Shown here in pieces: positions 32,471-41,330 of a DNA stretch of 64,000 bases; positions within the stretch are counted from its first letter, which is position 1; each line of letters starts with the position of its first letter. Position numbers and translations under genes: made by a program. Origin of the DNA: Trinickia caryophylli (GTDB lineage: Bacteria; Pseudomonadota; Gammaproteobacteria; Burkholderiales; Burkholderiaceae); NCBI RefSeq assembly GCF_034424545.1, contig NZ_CP139970.1, positions 124,001 to 188,000 of the forward strand, given 5' to 3'. Under the pieces are notes generated by a model, which saw nothing but the letters and a program-made list of their open reading frames with translations, was not told where the DNA came from and did no database searches.

Positions 32471-32724
32471 GAATACTTGGGAATATCGAATCTACTGTGG
32501 CAGCGGGCTCGGCATGACCAGGGACCAGGCACTTGCCGAGCAGGTGATCTGTCATCCGCGAGGGCGTGGTCGAAAGCAACTCGGCTATTGGCCTTGGCTT
32601 CGATGATAGGAACGTTGTGCTCGTCCGCCTTGCGAAAAGTGCCCGTTCTTATTGCTTTCCTCGCCACGACCTCTCCGGCTGGCGCCGGCACGGCACCCGT
32701 TGCGGGTGGCCGGTTCGGTAACAT
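32467..32724 (-). CDS. Short ORF of unknown function overlapping the chaperone start
   Basis: 85 codons. Its stop codon overlaps the chaperone ATG (ATGA), which would allow translational coupling. The protein (MLPNRPPATGAVPAPAGEVV...) has no recognised domain and ends in a Cys/Arg-rich tail that looks non-coding. It may be a real leader, or the degraded start of another effector. Confidence 0.25.
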   Translation of the reverse strand: MLPNRPPATGAVPAPAGEVVARKAIRTGTFRKADEHNVPIIEAKANSRVAFDHALADDRSPARQVPGPWSCRARCHSRFDIPKYS

Positions 32725-32804
32725 GGTCGTGTCGTCCGCCCTCTTCCGCCATGAAGGCGCGCGGCGGCTCCTGCAGTGCGCCGCGTCGGCCGCAGATCAG
32801 AGGT
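32725..32804. other. Island boundary, no gene seen
   Basis: The space between the chaperone region and the ABC ATPase (about 330 bp if the short ORF is not real). Base composition returns to the high-GC background here. No promoter, att site, tRNA or insertion-sequence end was identified. Confidence 0.4.
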
Positions 32805-33497
32805 TCAGTGCGCCGCGATCCTGCCTGCGTCGAGCGTAACGATGCGTGAACAGCGGCGTGCGAGTTCGATGTCGTGGGTCACGAGCACGAGCGTGGCGCC
32901 GTGAGCCGCGTTCATGCTGAACATGAGGTCGATGACGGCATGCCCTGTAGCGGCGTCGAGACTGCCCGTAGGTTCGTCGGCGAAAAGGATGGCCGGATGT
33001 GTGACAAAAGCGCGGGCGAGCGCCACGCGCTGCTGCTCGCCGCCCGAGAGCAGCTTCGGGTAGTGCCCGACGCGTTCGCCAAGCCCGACTTGCTCGAGTA
33101 ATGCTCGCGCCCGCTGCGTCGCTTCGCGCGACGATACGCCCCCTTGCAGTTCCAGCGGCAGCCGCACGTTTTCGAGCGCGGTCAAGTGAGGCATCAATTG
33201 GAACGACTGAAAGACGAACCCGACGGCACCGTTTCTCAGCCGCGCGCGTTCATCTTCCGAAAGTGCAGCCAGTTCGCGCCCGAACAGCCGAACGGAGCCC
33301 GCACTCGGATTGTCCAACCCCGCGAGCAGCCCGAGCAACGTCGATTTACCGGAGCCCGACGCACCGACGATCGCCACGCTCGTACCCGGCATCACATCGA
33401 ACTCGATGCCGTCGAGTATAGTCAGCTCGCCCGTGGCATCCTTGACCCTCTTGCTCAAACTTCGTACTTCAATGATCGGATCGGCTTGTTTTTGCAT
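32805..33497 (-). CDS. ybbA: LolD/YbbA-type ABC transporter ATP-binding protein
   Basis: 230 residues. Walker [10 protein letters not shown], signature LSGGEQQR and Walker [14 protein letters not shown] are complete; the LolD-type family acts with FtsX-like permeases. In E. coli ybbA is also divergent from tesA and is followed by the permease ybbP. Here the permease is absent and the effector island lies downstream. The ATG at 33497 shares bases with the tesA ATG; no clear ribosome-binding site is seen, so an upstream start is possible. Confidence 0.9.
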   Translation of the reverse strand: MQKQADPIIEVRSLSKRVKDATGELTILDGIEFDVMPGTSVAIVGASGSGKSTLLGLLAGLDNPSAGSVRLFGRELAALSEDERARLRNGAVGFVFQSFQLMPHLTALENVRLPLELQGGVSSREATQRARALLEQVGLGERVGHYPKLLSGGEQQRVALARAFVTHPAILFADEPTGSLDAATGHAVIDLMFSMNAAHGATLVLVTHDIELARRCSRIVTLDAGRIAAH

Positions 33498-34194
33498 GAA
33501 GAAGAAGCATCGCTCGAGAGTGGGTTCGCTCGCCGCGGTATCGCGTCGTACGACTGCTGCGCTGTCGCTGGCGGTTGCAGCCGCTGCTGCAGCCTTCGCC
33601 TCCGCGCCTGCCCACGCGGCGGAGCGCGCCAAGCCGGTAATCGTGGTCCTGGGCGACAGCCTTTCCGCCGAATACGGGCTGCCGCGAGACACAGGCTGGG
33701 TCGCGCTCTTGCGCCGGCGTTTGGCCGACGAGCGGATCGATTATAGCGTCGCGAACGCGAGTATCAGCGGCGACACGACGAGCGGTGGCCGCGCACGCCT
33801 GCCAGCGGTCATCGCACGGCTCAAGCCCGCCGTCGTCATCGTCGAGCTGGGCGCGAACGATGCATTGCGCGGGGTGCCGCTCGCGACAACAGAAGAGAAT
33901 CTGCGCACGATCGTCAGCGCGGCCAAGCAGGCGAAGGCAAAGGTCGTGCTCGTCGGCATGTACGTGCCGCCGAACTACGGTCCTGCCTATACGCAGCGCT
34001 TTCACGCACTCTTCGGCTCGCTCGCGAAGGAGCTCGGGGTCGACCTCGTGCCGTTCCTGCTGGCGGGCATCGAAAATCGGTCAGATCTGTTCCAGCAGGA
34101 CCAGATGCACCCGACTCAGCAGGCCCAACCGATGTTGCTCGACAATGTGTGGCCCGTGCTAGCCCCACTCTTGCGGCGCAACGCCGGACATTGA
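33496..34194 (+). CDS. tesA: Arylesterase / multifunctional lysophospholipase TesA (GDSL)
   Basis: 232 residues with a signal peptide (KKKHRSRVGSLAAVSRRTTAALSLAVAAAAAAFASAPAHA). SGNH blocks: VVLGDSLSAEYGL (nucleophile Ser), SGDTTSGG, ELGANDALRG and QDQMHPT (Asp/His). It hydrolyses acyl esters and thioesters in the periplasm. The start codon overlaps that of the divergent ybbA (CATG at 33495-33498), so its promoter must lie inside ybbA. Confidence 0.92.
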   Translation: MKKKHRSRVGSLAAVSRRTTAALSLAVAAAAAAFASAPAHAAERAKPVIVVLGDSLSAEYGLPRDTGWVALLRRRLADERIDYSVANASISGDTTSGGRARLPAVIARLKPAVVIVELGANDALRGVPLATTEENLRTIVSAAKQAKAKVVLVGMYVPPNYGPAYTQRFHALFGSLAKELGVDLVPFLLAGIENRSDLFQQDQMHPTQQAQPMLLDNVWPVLAPLLRRNAGH

Positions 34195-34239
34195 AAAAAC
34201 GAACCCCGCACCGGCGCGAAGCGCGATGCGGGGTTCGTT
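34193..34239 (-). terminator. Rho-independent terminator of ppiD overlapping the tesA stop
   Basis: Arms AACGAACCCCGCA at 34198-34210 and its complement at 34227-34239 form a 13-bp stem. Read leftward it is followed by a run of six T, so it ends the ppiD transcript. The T-run covers the last bases of tesA. Confidence 0.85.
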
Positions 34240-34283
34240 GCGGCGGGGAGCGTCGCCCGCCCGGAGACTATCGGGAGCGCCGC

Positions 34284-36218
34284 TCAGTCGCCGCTGGACG
34301 CTTTTGTGTCGAGCGAGCCGTAGAGCTTCACCTTCGAGCGCGCGCGCAGCGAATCGATGTAGGCCTGCATCTCGCCTTGCGCGTTCACCTGCGCGATCTG
34401 CTGCTGGGCAGCCGCCAGACGCGCCGCATCGATCGGTGCAGCAGGAACCAACGCGTTCACACGGTAAATGCCATAGCCGCCGTTACCCAGATCCATGCCC
34501 ACGTAGACGGGCAGCTTGGTCGCGTTTGCCTTGAAGATCGCCGACATCGCCGCAGGCGAGACGCCCTGCGGATCGGTACGCGACACCTTCGCTTCCGTCG
34601 AGAAGCCTGTGGCCGAATTCGACTTTTGCAACTGCGCCAGTTTCGCTTCGCCATCCTTGCGCGCGAGCTCGGCGGCTTGCTCGGCCACGTAGCGTGTGCG
34701 CACGGCGTCCTTGACCGATGCGAGCGGCGGCGTGGCGGCCGGTTTGTAGTCGGTCACGCGCGCAGAGATCAGCGTGTTGTTGCCGACGTCGATCGCCTGG
34801 GTATTGTTGCGGTCCTTGATCGAATCACCGGCAAACACCGCCGCCAGGAACTTCGGGTTGTTGAGCGGGCTGTCGGGCGGCAGCGCCGGGTTCGGCTTGT
34901 CGGTGACCGCGGCGGTCTGAATCGTCAGCTTGAACTTGTCAGCCGCCGGCTGCAGGGTCTTCGACTGCTCGTAGACCGTCGAGGTGAACGCATCGGAACG
35001 CTCGGTGTAGGTCTTCGCGGCCTGCTGCATTTTCAGATCCTTCTCGATCTGGTCCTTGAGCTGCGCAAACGGCTGAACCACGGCCGGCTTTTCGTCGGTC
35101 AGCATGATGATGTGATACCCGAACGAGGTACGAACGAGATCGCTGACGTCGCCCTTCTTTTTCAGTGCAAAGGCCGCCGAGTCGAACGCCTTGTCGCCTG
35201 TAAGGACGTCGCGCGTCGACCAGCCAAGATCGCCGCCCTTCGAAGCCGAGCCCGGGTCGTTGGATGTCTTTTGCGCGATCTGTCCGAACTGGTCAGGGTG
35301 AGCCTTGATCTCCGCCAGCACCTCCTGCGCCTTTTTCTTCGCGCTGGCATCAGCGTCCGTTTTCGCGCCGGCGGGCACCGAAATCAGGATCTGGCTTACG
35401 CGTACTTCGCGGGGCGTCGTATAGCGCGCCGAGTTGTCGTCATAGTATTTCTTCGCATCGGCTTCGGACACGGCGATGCCCGCACCAAGCGTGGCGGGCG
35501 AAAAGACCACGTACTGAATCGCCGCCGTCTGCGGGGCCGCAAACTCGGCCTTATGCGCATCGTAATAGGCCGAAAGCTGTGCATCGGTAGGCTGGACCTT
35601 CGCGGCATAGTCGGCCGCGCGCAGCACGAGCGACTGCACCGTGCGCTGCTGCTCGGCCAACTGCGCCAGATGCTCGGCAAGGCTCTTCGGCGTGAATGCG
35701 CTCGACTGGATGCTGTCCGGGACCTGGTCGAGCGAAAGGCCGTAGCGCACGCGTTCCTGGTACTGGTCGGGCGTCATCCCCTGCATGGCCAGCAGCTCCG
35801 TGTAGCGCGCGACGTCGATCGAGCCGTCCGGCTTGCGCAGCGACGCGATCGTCGGGTCAGCGAGCAGCGCCCGGCGTACCGCGTCGTCCGACGCGGTCAA
35901 GTGTTCGCGCTGCGCTTCGTCGGCGAGCACGCGCTGCTGGATCAGGCTGTCGAGCAGATCGCGACGCCGCTCGGGCGTGTCGAACATTTTCGCATCGAAA
36001 TTGGCGCCCAATATTTGGCGAGCCTGGTCGAGCTGGCGGCGCATTGCGTTGTCGAACTCGGTGCGGGCGATCTTGTGGCCATTGACGCTTGCCACGTTGG
36101 CACTTTCGTCGAAGAACCCGCGGAAGCCCTGAATGCCGACGAAGCCCAGCCCCGGCACGACGACGAGGATGAGCATGAGCATCATCAGGCGCTTGTGATT
36201 GCGAAAGAAATCGAGCAT
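34284..36218 (-). CDS. ppiD: Membrane-anchored periplasmic folding factor PpiD
   Basis: 644 residues from the ATG at 36218 (MLDFFRNHKRLMMLMLILVVVPGLGFVGIQGF, one membrane anchor). A SurA-N-like region is followed by a parvulin domain near 260-360 (REVRVSQILISVPAGAKTDADASAKKKAQEVLAEI ... TSNDPGSASKGGDLGWS ... FGYHIIMLTDEKP). It helps newly exported proteins leaving the Sec translocon. The frame is open 70 codons further upstream without support. Confidence 0.95.
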   Translation of the reverse strand: MLDFFRNHKRLMMLMLILVVVPGLGFVGIQGFRGFFDESANVASVNGHKIARTEFDNAMRRQLDQARQILGANFDAKMFDTPERRRDLLDSLIQQRVLADEAQREHLTASDDAVRRALLADPTIASLRKPDGSIDVARYTELLAMQGMTPDQYQERVRYGLSLDQVPDSIQSSAFTPKSLAEHLAQLAEQQRTVQSLVLRAADYAAKVQPTDAQLSAYYDAHKAEFAAPQTAAIQYVVFSPATLGAGIAVSEADAKKYYDDNSARYTTPREVRVSQILISVPAGAKTDADASAKKKAQEVLAEIKAHPDQFGQIAQKTSNDPGSASKGGDLGWSTRDVLTGDKAFDSAAFALKKKGDVSDLVRTSFGYHIIMLTDEKPAVVQPFAQLKDQIEKDLKMQQAAKTYTERSDAFTSTVYEQSKTLQPAADKFKLTIQTAAVTDKPNPALPPDSPLNNPKFLAAVFAGDSIKDRNNTQAIDVGNNTLISARVTDYKPAATPPLASVKDAVRTRYVAEQAAELARKDGEAKLAQLQKSNSATGFSTEAKVSRTDPQGVSPAAMSAIFKANATKLPVYVGMDLGNGGYGIYRVNALVPAAPIDAARLAAAQQQIAQVNAQGEMQAYIDSLRARSKVKLYGSLDTKASSGD

Positions 36219-36308
36219 GCGTGACTGGTTACGTTGGACAAAAACGCCCAATAGTACAACAACAGCGGCACCCGATCGGCACCGGGGCGGGAAAGCACCG
36301 GTCGGACG

Positions 36309-36322
36309 TTGACCGAGGTCAA
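36309..36322. promoter_or_regulatory. FNR-box-like site
   Basis: TTGACCGAGGTCAA, an inverted repeat close to TTGAT-N4-ATCAA, centred about 112 bp before the nitroreductase start. It is the first of six such sites between 36 and 52 kb. Confidence 0.6.
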
Positions 36323-36427
36323 GCACCGCCCGGCGCGCCGCCGCTATCGTCGAAGCGTTAAACGATTGGTTTGATCTCGCGCGGCGCGGACTATTTGCCT
36401 CGGCTGCGCCTTCGAAGGAGCCTTGCA

Positions 36428-37096
36428 ATGAGCGACAACCCGCTTCTGAGCTACGAACCCGCCCCTGCGCTCACGGCGCGCCCAGCGACGGGCGAGGCCG
36501 TGTCCGTGATTACGCTGCCGCGCCCCGATCTGCGCTCGGGCCTGCCGTTGATGACCGCACTCGCGTTTCGTTCGAGCACGCGCGAATTCTCGCCCCACGC
36601 GCTCTCGCTTGCCACGCTCGGCGAGCTGCTGTGGGCGGCAAACGGCATCAATCGCCCGATCAGCGGTGGACATACGGCACCGTCCGCCCACGGATTTCAC
36701 GAGATCGACGTCTATGCCGCGCTGCCGCAAGGCGTCTACCGCTACGAGCCCGACGCGCACCGGCTCGTACTCAAGCGCGCGATCGATGCGCGCAACATGA
36801 CCGGCTATCAGGATTTCGTCGGTGCCGCTCCGCTCGATCTCGTCTACGTGGTACGCGCCGCGAAGCTGCTCGACATGCCCGCGCCGCTGCGCGAGACGTT
36901 TTCGGCCGTGGCCGCTGGCGCCATTGCCGAAAACGCCGCGCTTTACTGCGCGTCGGCCGGGCTCGCGAACGTCGTGCGCGGCTGGATCGATCATCGGCTG
37001 CTGGCCGATGCACTGAGCCTGAACGAGGACGAACTGCCGATCCTCGCTCAAACCGTAGGCTTGCCAGCCGATACGCCCGGTCTGCAAAATAGCTGA
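36428..37096 (+). CDS. SagB/ThcOx-type nitroreductase family flavoprotein
   Basis: 222 residues from the ATG at 36428 (AAGGAG seven bases upstream). FMN-binding pattern: FRSSTREFSPHALSLATLGELLWAANGINRP and GGHTAPSAHGFHEIDVYAAL. Probably reduces quinone- or nitro-type compounds with NAD(P)H. It opens the low-oxygen block; genes of this type occur in Burkholderia lxa loci. Stand-alone members of this family have no proven substrate. Confidence 0.87.
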   Translation: MSDNPLLSYEPAPALTARPATGEAVSVITLPRPDLRSGLPLMTALAFRSSTREFSPHALSLATLGELLWAANGINRPISGGHTAPSAHGFHEIDVYAALPQGVYRYEPDAHRLVLKRAIDARNMTGYQDFVGAAPLDLVYVVRAAKLLDMPAPLRETFSAVAAGAIAENAALYCASAGLANVVRGWIDHRLLADALSLNEDELPILAQTVGLPADTPGLQNS

Positions 37097-37148
37097 TCGG
37101 TTCGGCGCCGCGCGCCGGGTGCGCCGGGTGCGCCGAGAGGAGACGGCT

Positions 37149-38408
37149 ATGCTCTACGACTGGCTGGAAGCGCAACGCGCGCTCGCACGGGCGGCCGGCG
37201 TCTGGTCCGCCTGCGTAGGGCAGCTCTGCGGCCTGCCAGCCCGGACGGACGAACCGGTCGGCCTGCCCGGCTATGGCTGGTTATGGCGCTTTTTTCAGCG
37301 CCCCCCGGCGCCGCCGCCCTTCGGCATTACCTGTATCTCCAACGGCCGCGAACGCATCGCCATCGACGAAACGGTGGTCGAGCGTACGCCGTTTTGCGCG
37401 CTGCGGCTCTTTTCCCGGCGGCAACCCGGTGCTGCTCCGGCCGACTCCCCGCACGACGCGATCTTTCTCTGCGCGCCGTTGGCCGGGCACCATGCGGTCA
37501 TGCTGCGGGAGACCGTGGAAACGCTGCTGCAAGAGAGCGATGTCTATGTAACCGATTGGGCCGACGCGCGCGACGTGCCCCTCGCGGATGGTGCATTTGG
37601 CCTCGACGACTATGTCCTGACGCTCGAGCGCTTCATGCTGCGCGCGGGGCCGCGGCGCCTGCACGTGATTGCGGTCTGTCAGGCCACGGCGCCGACGCTT
37701 GCCGCTGCCGCGCTGCTCGCGGCGCGCGGCGAGCCCGCCCCGCTCAGCCTTACGCTGATGGGGGGGCCGATCGACACCCGGTTCAATCCGACTTCGATCG
37801 ATCGGCTCGCCACTGCGCACGACGTCGAATGGTTCCGGTGGGCCGTCATCGATACGGTACCGAGCGGCTATCGCGGCGCCGGACGACGCGTCTATCCCGG
37901 CTATCTGCAGCATGCGGCGATCGTGGCGGCGCACCCGCACCGACAGCTTGCGCTCGAGTCTCGCTATTGGGCGAGCCGCGTGAGCCACGACGCCGCTCGG
38001 ATCGCCGCAAGCCAACGCGCGCTCGACGAATATGCGGCCGTACTCGACATGACCGAGGACTACTTTCTCGACACAGTCAGGGTCGTCTTTCGCGAGCAAC
38101 GGCTCGCACGCGGCACGTGGGAAGTCGGCGGGCAGCGCGTGCGAGGCGACGCGCTCGTCGATACGGCGCTCGCGACGGTGGAAGGCGACCGGGACGACAT
38201 CACCGGCGCAGGCCAGACGCATGCGGCGCATGCTCTATGCCCGCGCGTGCCGGAGGCAATGCGCATGCGGCTCTCGATCCGCGAGTGCGATCATTACGAC
38301 CTGTTCTCGGGGCCGCGCTGGCGCGAGGAGATCCATCCGGCGCTTGCATGCTTTCGGCGCGCCGTACGGCACCGCGTACGGCAGCATCGGCAATCCATGG
38401 CCAGTTGA
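37149..38408 (+). CDS. phaZ: Intracellular polyhydroxyalkanoate depolymerase
   Basis: 419 residues from the ATG at 37149 (GAGAGGAGA upstream). Start MLYDWLEAQRAL..., nucleophile-elbow cysteine in VIAVCQATAPTLAAAALL, LMGGPIDTRFNPT and the C-terminal DHYDLFSGPRWREEIHPALACF are typical of PhaZ. It releases 3-hydroxybutyrate from stored PHB. It converges with the phaC gene. Confidence 0.93.
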   Translation: MLYDWLEAQRALARAAGVWSACVGQLCGLPARTDEPVGLPGYGWLWRFFQRPPAPPPFGITCISNGRERIAIDETVVERTPFCALRLFSRRQPGAAPADSPHDAIFLCAPLAGHHAVMLRETVETLLQESDVYVTDWADARDVPLADGAFGLDDYVLTLERFMLRAGPRRLHVIAVCQATAPTLAAAALLAARGEPAPLSLTLMGGPIDTRFNPTSIDRLATAHDVEWFRWAVIDTVPSGYRGAGRRVYPGYLQHAAIVAAHPHRQLALESRYWASRVSHDAARIAASQRALDEYAAVLDMTEDYFLDTVRVVFREQRLARGTWEVGGQRVRGDALVDTALATVEGDRDDITGAGQTHAAHALCPRVPEAMRMRLSIRECDHYDLFSGPRWREEIHPALACFRRAVRHRVRQHRQSMAS

Positions 38409-38467
38409 GCACCGCACGCCGCGGACAAACCCGCGGACAAACCGGCCACCTCTGCCCCGGCAGCCGC

Positions 38468-40381
38468 TCAGCGCTCGTGTACGTACTGGCCGGGCGCGTC
38501 GTACAACGACGGCTCCAGGCCACGGGCCGCCGTCGCGCCACTCGTATGCGTGCCGAGCCAGTCGATCCAGCAGGGCCACCAGGATCCTTCGATGGGCGCA
38601 TGCTCCGCAAGAAATGCGTCGGGACTTTGGTACTGATCTTCGGCACCGCGTGTCGCCACGCGGTAGTGGCGCCCCTTGTGCCCCGGTTCGGAGACGATCC
38701 CGGCGTTGTGCCCGCCCGACGTCAGTGCGAACGTGAGGGGGTGGTGCGTAAGCAGATGAAGCTTGTAGACCGAGCGCCACGGCGAAACATGGTCGCGCTC
38801 GGTGCCGACGGCGAAGAGCGGCGTTTCGATATCGGCGAGCGCAACCGGGCGGCCGCCGACGCAATAGCGCCCTTCCGACAAGTCGTTATGCAGAAAGAGA
38901 CGCGTCAGGTATTCGGTATGCATGCGATAAGGCATGCGCGTCGTGTCTTCGTTCCACGACATCAAATCGTTCGGTTTCGAGCGGCGGCCAAGCAGGTACT
39001 CGCTCATCATGCGCGACCAGATCAGATCGCGCGCATTGAGCAGTTGGAAGGCGGCGGCCATCTGCGAGCCGTCGAGATACCCCTGCTCCCACATCAGCGC
39101 ATCGAGCGCAGCGAGTTCGCTTTCGTCGATGAAAAGGCCGAGTTCCCCAGGGTCGCTGAAGTCCACCTGTGCGGCGAGCAGTGTAATGCTCGCGAACGGC
39201 TCCACGTGGGCAGCATCGGTTCCGTGCCCCCTGCCGGCGGCGCGATGTGCATCGCGTGCAAGCGCAGCCGCCGCGATCGCGAGCAGCGTGCCGCCGAGAC
39301 AATAGCCGACGGCGTGCACACGCTCGCCCTCGCAGCGTGCCCGTACGGCCGCGAGCGCTTCGAGCAACCCCTGCTTCAGATAGTCGTCGAGGCTCAGTTC
39401 CCGTTCGTGCGCGGCCGGGTTGTGCCACGACACCATGAAGACCGTATAGCCGGCGTCCACGAGATGGCGAACCAGCGAGTCGTGCGGCTGCAGATCGAGA
39501 ATGTAGTACTTCATGATCCACGACGGCACGATAAAGACCGGCTCGCGCCCGACACGCGGCGTTGCCGGTGCATATTGCAGCAATTCGCACAGCGCATTGC
39601 GGAATACGACCTTGCCCGGCGTCCTCGCCACGTCCTTTCCGGGCACATACGCTGGTTGCGGCTTGCCCGAGACGCCGGCCCCGTGAGCCGCCGTCTCGGC
39701 GAAATCTTCCAGCCAGTTGCGCGCGCCGAAAAGGAAGTTGGCGCCGGCCGTCGACCACGCCGTAGCGAGCGCGCGCGGATTTGTCGCCACGAAATTGCTG
39801 GGCGCGACGGCGTCCAGCCACTGGCGCGCGAAGAACTGCACGAGCCGCTCGTGATGCGCTTCGACGCCGCGCACCCCGGTCGACGCGTGCCGCCACCATT
39901 GCTCGGCGCGCCCGAAGGCCCGCTGATAGGCGACGAACGGCCAACGCTGCCAGTGCGCGTCGGCGAAACGAGGATCAGGCTCGCTCGGCGCCACCGGCCC
40001 GGTCTCGCTGCGGAGTTCGTGCGCCTCGGCAGGAGTCCAGCCCGGGATGCACTCGGGCAGCGTCTCGAGCGTGCCCGTCACGGCCTCCGAGGCCAGCGCC
40101 CATGCTTTGCCCGGCGAGACGGCCATATGCATGCTCCAATCGAGCCAGGCAAGCAGGGCCGAGGCCGGCGACAGGCCCGCTGTCGCCGCCGCCACACGTG
40201 CGTGAGCGGCCCGGTCCAGGGCCGTTGCGGGCTCGGCGGCGGCCGGTGCGCATTCAGCGCATGCGGCGCGCGCGGTTACCGCGGCCGCGCGCTGTATCGT
40301 GGCCCCCGCCCGCTTGCCGTGCCTCTTCGACGGCGCCGGCGCCGGCACCGGCTGTGTCGCCTGCCCCGAATCGCGCTTCAT
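38468..40381 (-). CDS. phaC: Class I poly(3-hydroxyalkanoate) synthase
   Basis: 637 residues from the ATG at 40381, which overlaps the phaB-type stop by four bases (ATGA). N-terminal PhaC domain, then alpha/beta-hydrolase with catalytic Cys361 in GYCLGG, Asp in TERDHVSPW and His in SGGHNAGI. It polymerises 3-hydroxyacyl-CoA at the granule surface. The first ~70 residues are Ala/Pro-rich and longer than usual. A frame reading through the two genes is an artefact. Confidence 0.95.
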   Translation of the reverse strand: MKRDSGQATQPVPAPAPSKRHGKRAGATIQRAAAVTARAACAECAPAAAEPATALDRAAHARVAAATAGLSPASALLAWLDWSMHMAVSPGKAWALASEAVTGTLETLPECIPGWTPAEAHELRSETGPVAPSEPDPRFADAHWQRWPFVAYQRAFGRAEQWWRHASTGVRGVEAHHERLVQFFARQWLDAVAPSNFVATNPRALATAWSTAGANFLFGARNWLEDFAETAAHGAGVSGKPQPAYVPGKDVARTPGKVVFRNALCELLQYAPATPRVGREPVFIVPSWIMKYYILDLQPHDSLVRHLVDAGYTVFMVSWHNPAAHERELSLDDYLKQGLLEALAAVRARCEGERVHAVGYCLGGTLLAIAAAALARDAHRAAGRGHGTDAAHVEPFASITLLAAQVDFSDPGELGLFIDESELAALDALMWEQGYLDGSQMAAAFQLLNARDLIWSRMMSEYLLGRRSKPNDLMSWNEDTTRMPYRMHTEYLTRLFLHNDLSEGRYCVGGRPVALADIETPLFAVGTERDHVSPWRSVYKLHLLTHHPLTFALTSGGHNAGIVSEPGHKGRHYRVATRGAEDQYQSPDAFLAEHAPIEGSWWPCWIDWLGTHTSGATAARGLEPSLYDAPGQYVHER

Positions 40382-41130
40382 TGCATGTGCATCCCGCCGT
40401 TGACGGCGAGATCCGCGCCCGTGATGAACGCTGCGTCGTCGGTGCACAGAAACGCGACGAGGGCCGCCACTTCCTCGGGGCGGCCGAGGCGGCCCACCGG
40501 GATCTGCGGCAGGATTTTCGCATCCATGACCTCTTTCGGAACCGCGGCCAGCATCGCCGTGTCGAGGTAACCCGGCGAGATCATGTTCACCGTGATGCCA
40601 TGGCGCGCGCCTTCGAGCGCGAGCGTGCGCGTGAACCCATGAATGCCGGCCTTGGCGGAGGCATAGTTCGCCTGCCCGAATGCCGCGCGCGACCCGTTGA
40701 CCGAGCCGATGTTGACGATGCGCCCGAAGCGCCGCTCGAGCATACCGCCATAGAATTGCTTCGTGACGTTGAAAAGCGCGTCGAGATCGGTATGCATCAC
40801 CTCGTCCCACTCGCGCTTCGTCATCTTGGCGAATGTGGCGTCGCGCGCGATGCCCGCGTTGTTGACGAGCACGTCCACGCGGCCGTGCTCGGCCAGCACG
40901 CGAGCGGCACACCGCTCGCACGAATCGAAATCGGCGACATTGGCCTCGTACGCATGAAAGACGCGGCCTGCCTCGCGTTCGTGCATGAGCCAGGTCGATA
41001 CGTGATCGTTGTGGGCAGAATGAGACATCAGCACCTTCATGCCGGCGTCATGAAGGCGGCGGCTGATGGCGGCGCCGAGGCCGCCCATGCCGCCGGTGAC
41101 GAACGCCACAGGCTGAATCGAAGCGGACAT
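40378..41130 (-). CDS. phaB: Acetoacetyl-CoA reductase (PhaB type)
   Basis: 250 residues from the ATG at 41130 (GAGGAGA upstream). SDR with VTGGMGGLGAAI, NNAGIARDATFAKMTKREW (strongly PhaB-like) and catalytic YASAK; ends GADLAVNGGMHMQ as in PhaB. It makes (R)-3-hydroxybutyryl-CoA for the coupled synthase. No phaA thiolase is in the window. Confidence 0.94.
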   Translation of the reverse strand: MSASIQPVAFVTGGMGGLGAAISRRLHDAGMKVLMSHSAHNDHVSTWLMHEREAGRVFHAYEANVADFDSCERCAARVLAEHGRVDVLVNNAGIARDATFAKMTKREWDEVMHTDLDALFNVTKQFYGGMLERRFGRIVNIGSVNGSRAAFGQANYASAKAGIHGFTRTLALEGARHGITVNMISPGYLDTAMLAAVPKEVMDAKILPQIPVGRLGRPEEVAALVAFLCTDDAAFITGADLAVNGGMHMQ

Positions 41131-41262
41131 TCTCGTCTCCTCGAAGGTGGAAAACGACACGCGACGGGCGGTGCTGCGCTGCGTGCGCAGCGACCCTGGC
41201 GCGAACCCGATCGGCCGATCGGGGTTGTCGCTCCACTCTAGGCTCTGCGCGCGTGGCGCGAA

Positions 41263-41276
41263 TTGATCCGCGTCAA
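41263..41276. promoter_or_regulatory. FNR-box-like site between phaB and ackA
   Basis: TTGATCCGCGTCAA, one base off TTGAT-N4-ATCAA, centred about 61 bp before the ackA start and about 139 bp before phaB. It could activate both divergent operons. Confidence 0.65.
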
Positions 41277-41330
41277 GAGGCGCGTCGTACACGACGTCTA
41301 CAGTCGATCCCATGCCAGAGGAGTCGTCCG

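Noticed and set aside
32467..32839. Rightward 135-codon frame over the island boundary
   Set aside because: Starts opposite the chaperone and ends inside ybbA; composition and lack of ribosome-binding site indicate non-coding.
34149..36224. A 691-codon frame opposite ppiD
   Set aside because: Antisense shadow of a confident gene with biased composition.
37283..40570. A 1095-codon frame across phaZ and opposite phaC
   Set aside because: Arg-rich frame-shifted reading of phaZ continuing antisense to phaC; not a protein.
38468..40921. An 817-codon fusion of PhaB and PhaC
   Set aside because: The N-terminal part is an out-of-frame reading of phaB; PhaC begins at 40381 with an ATGA overlap.
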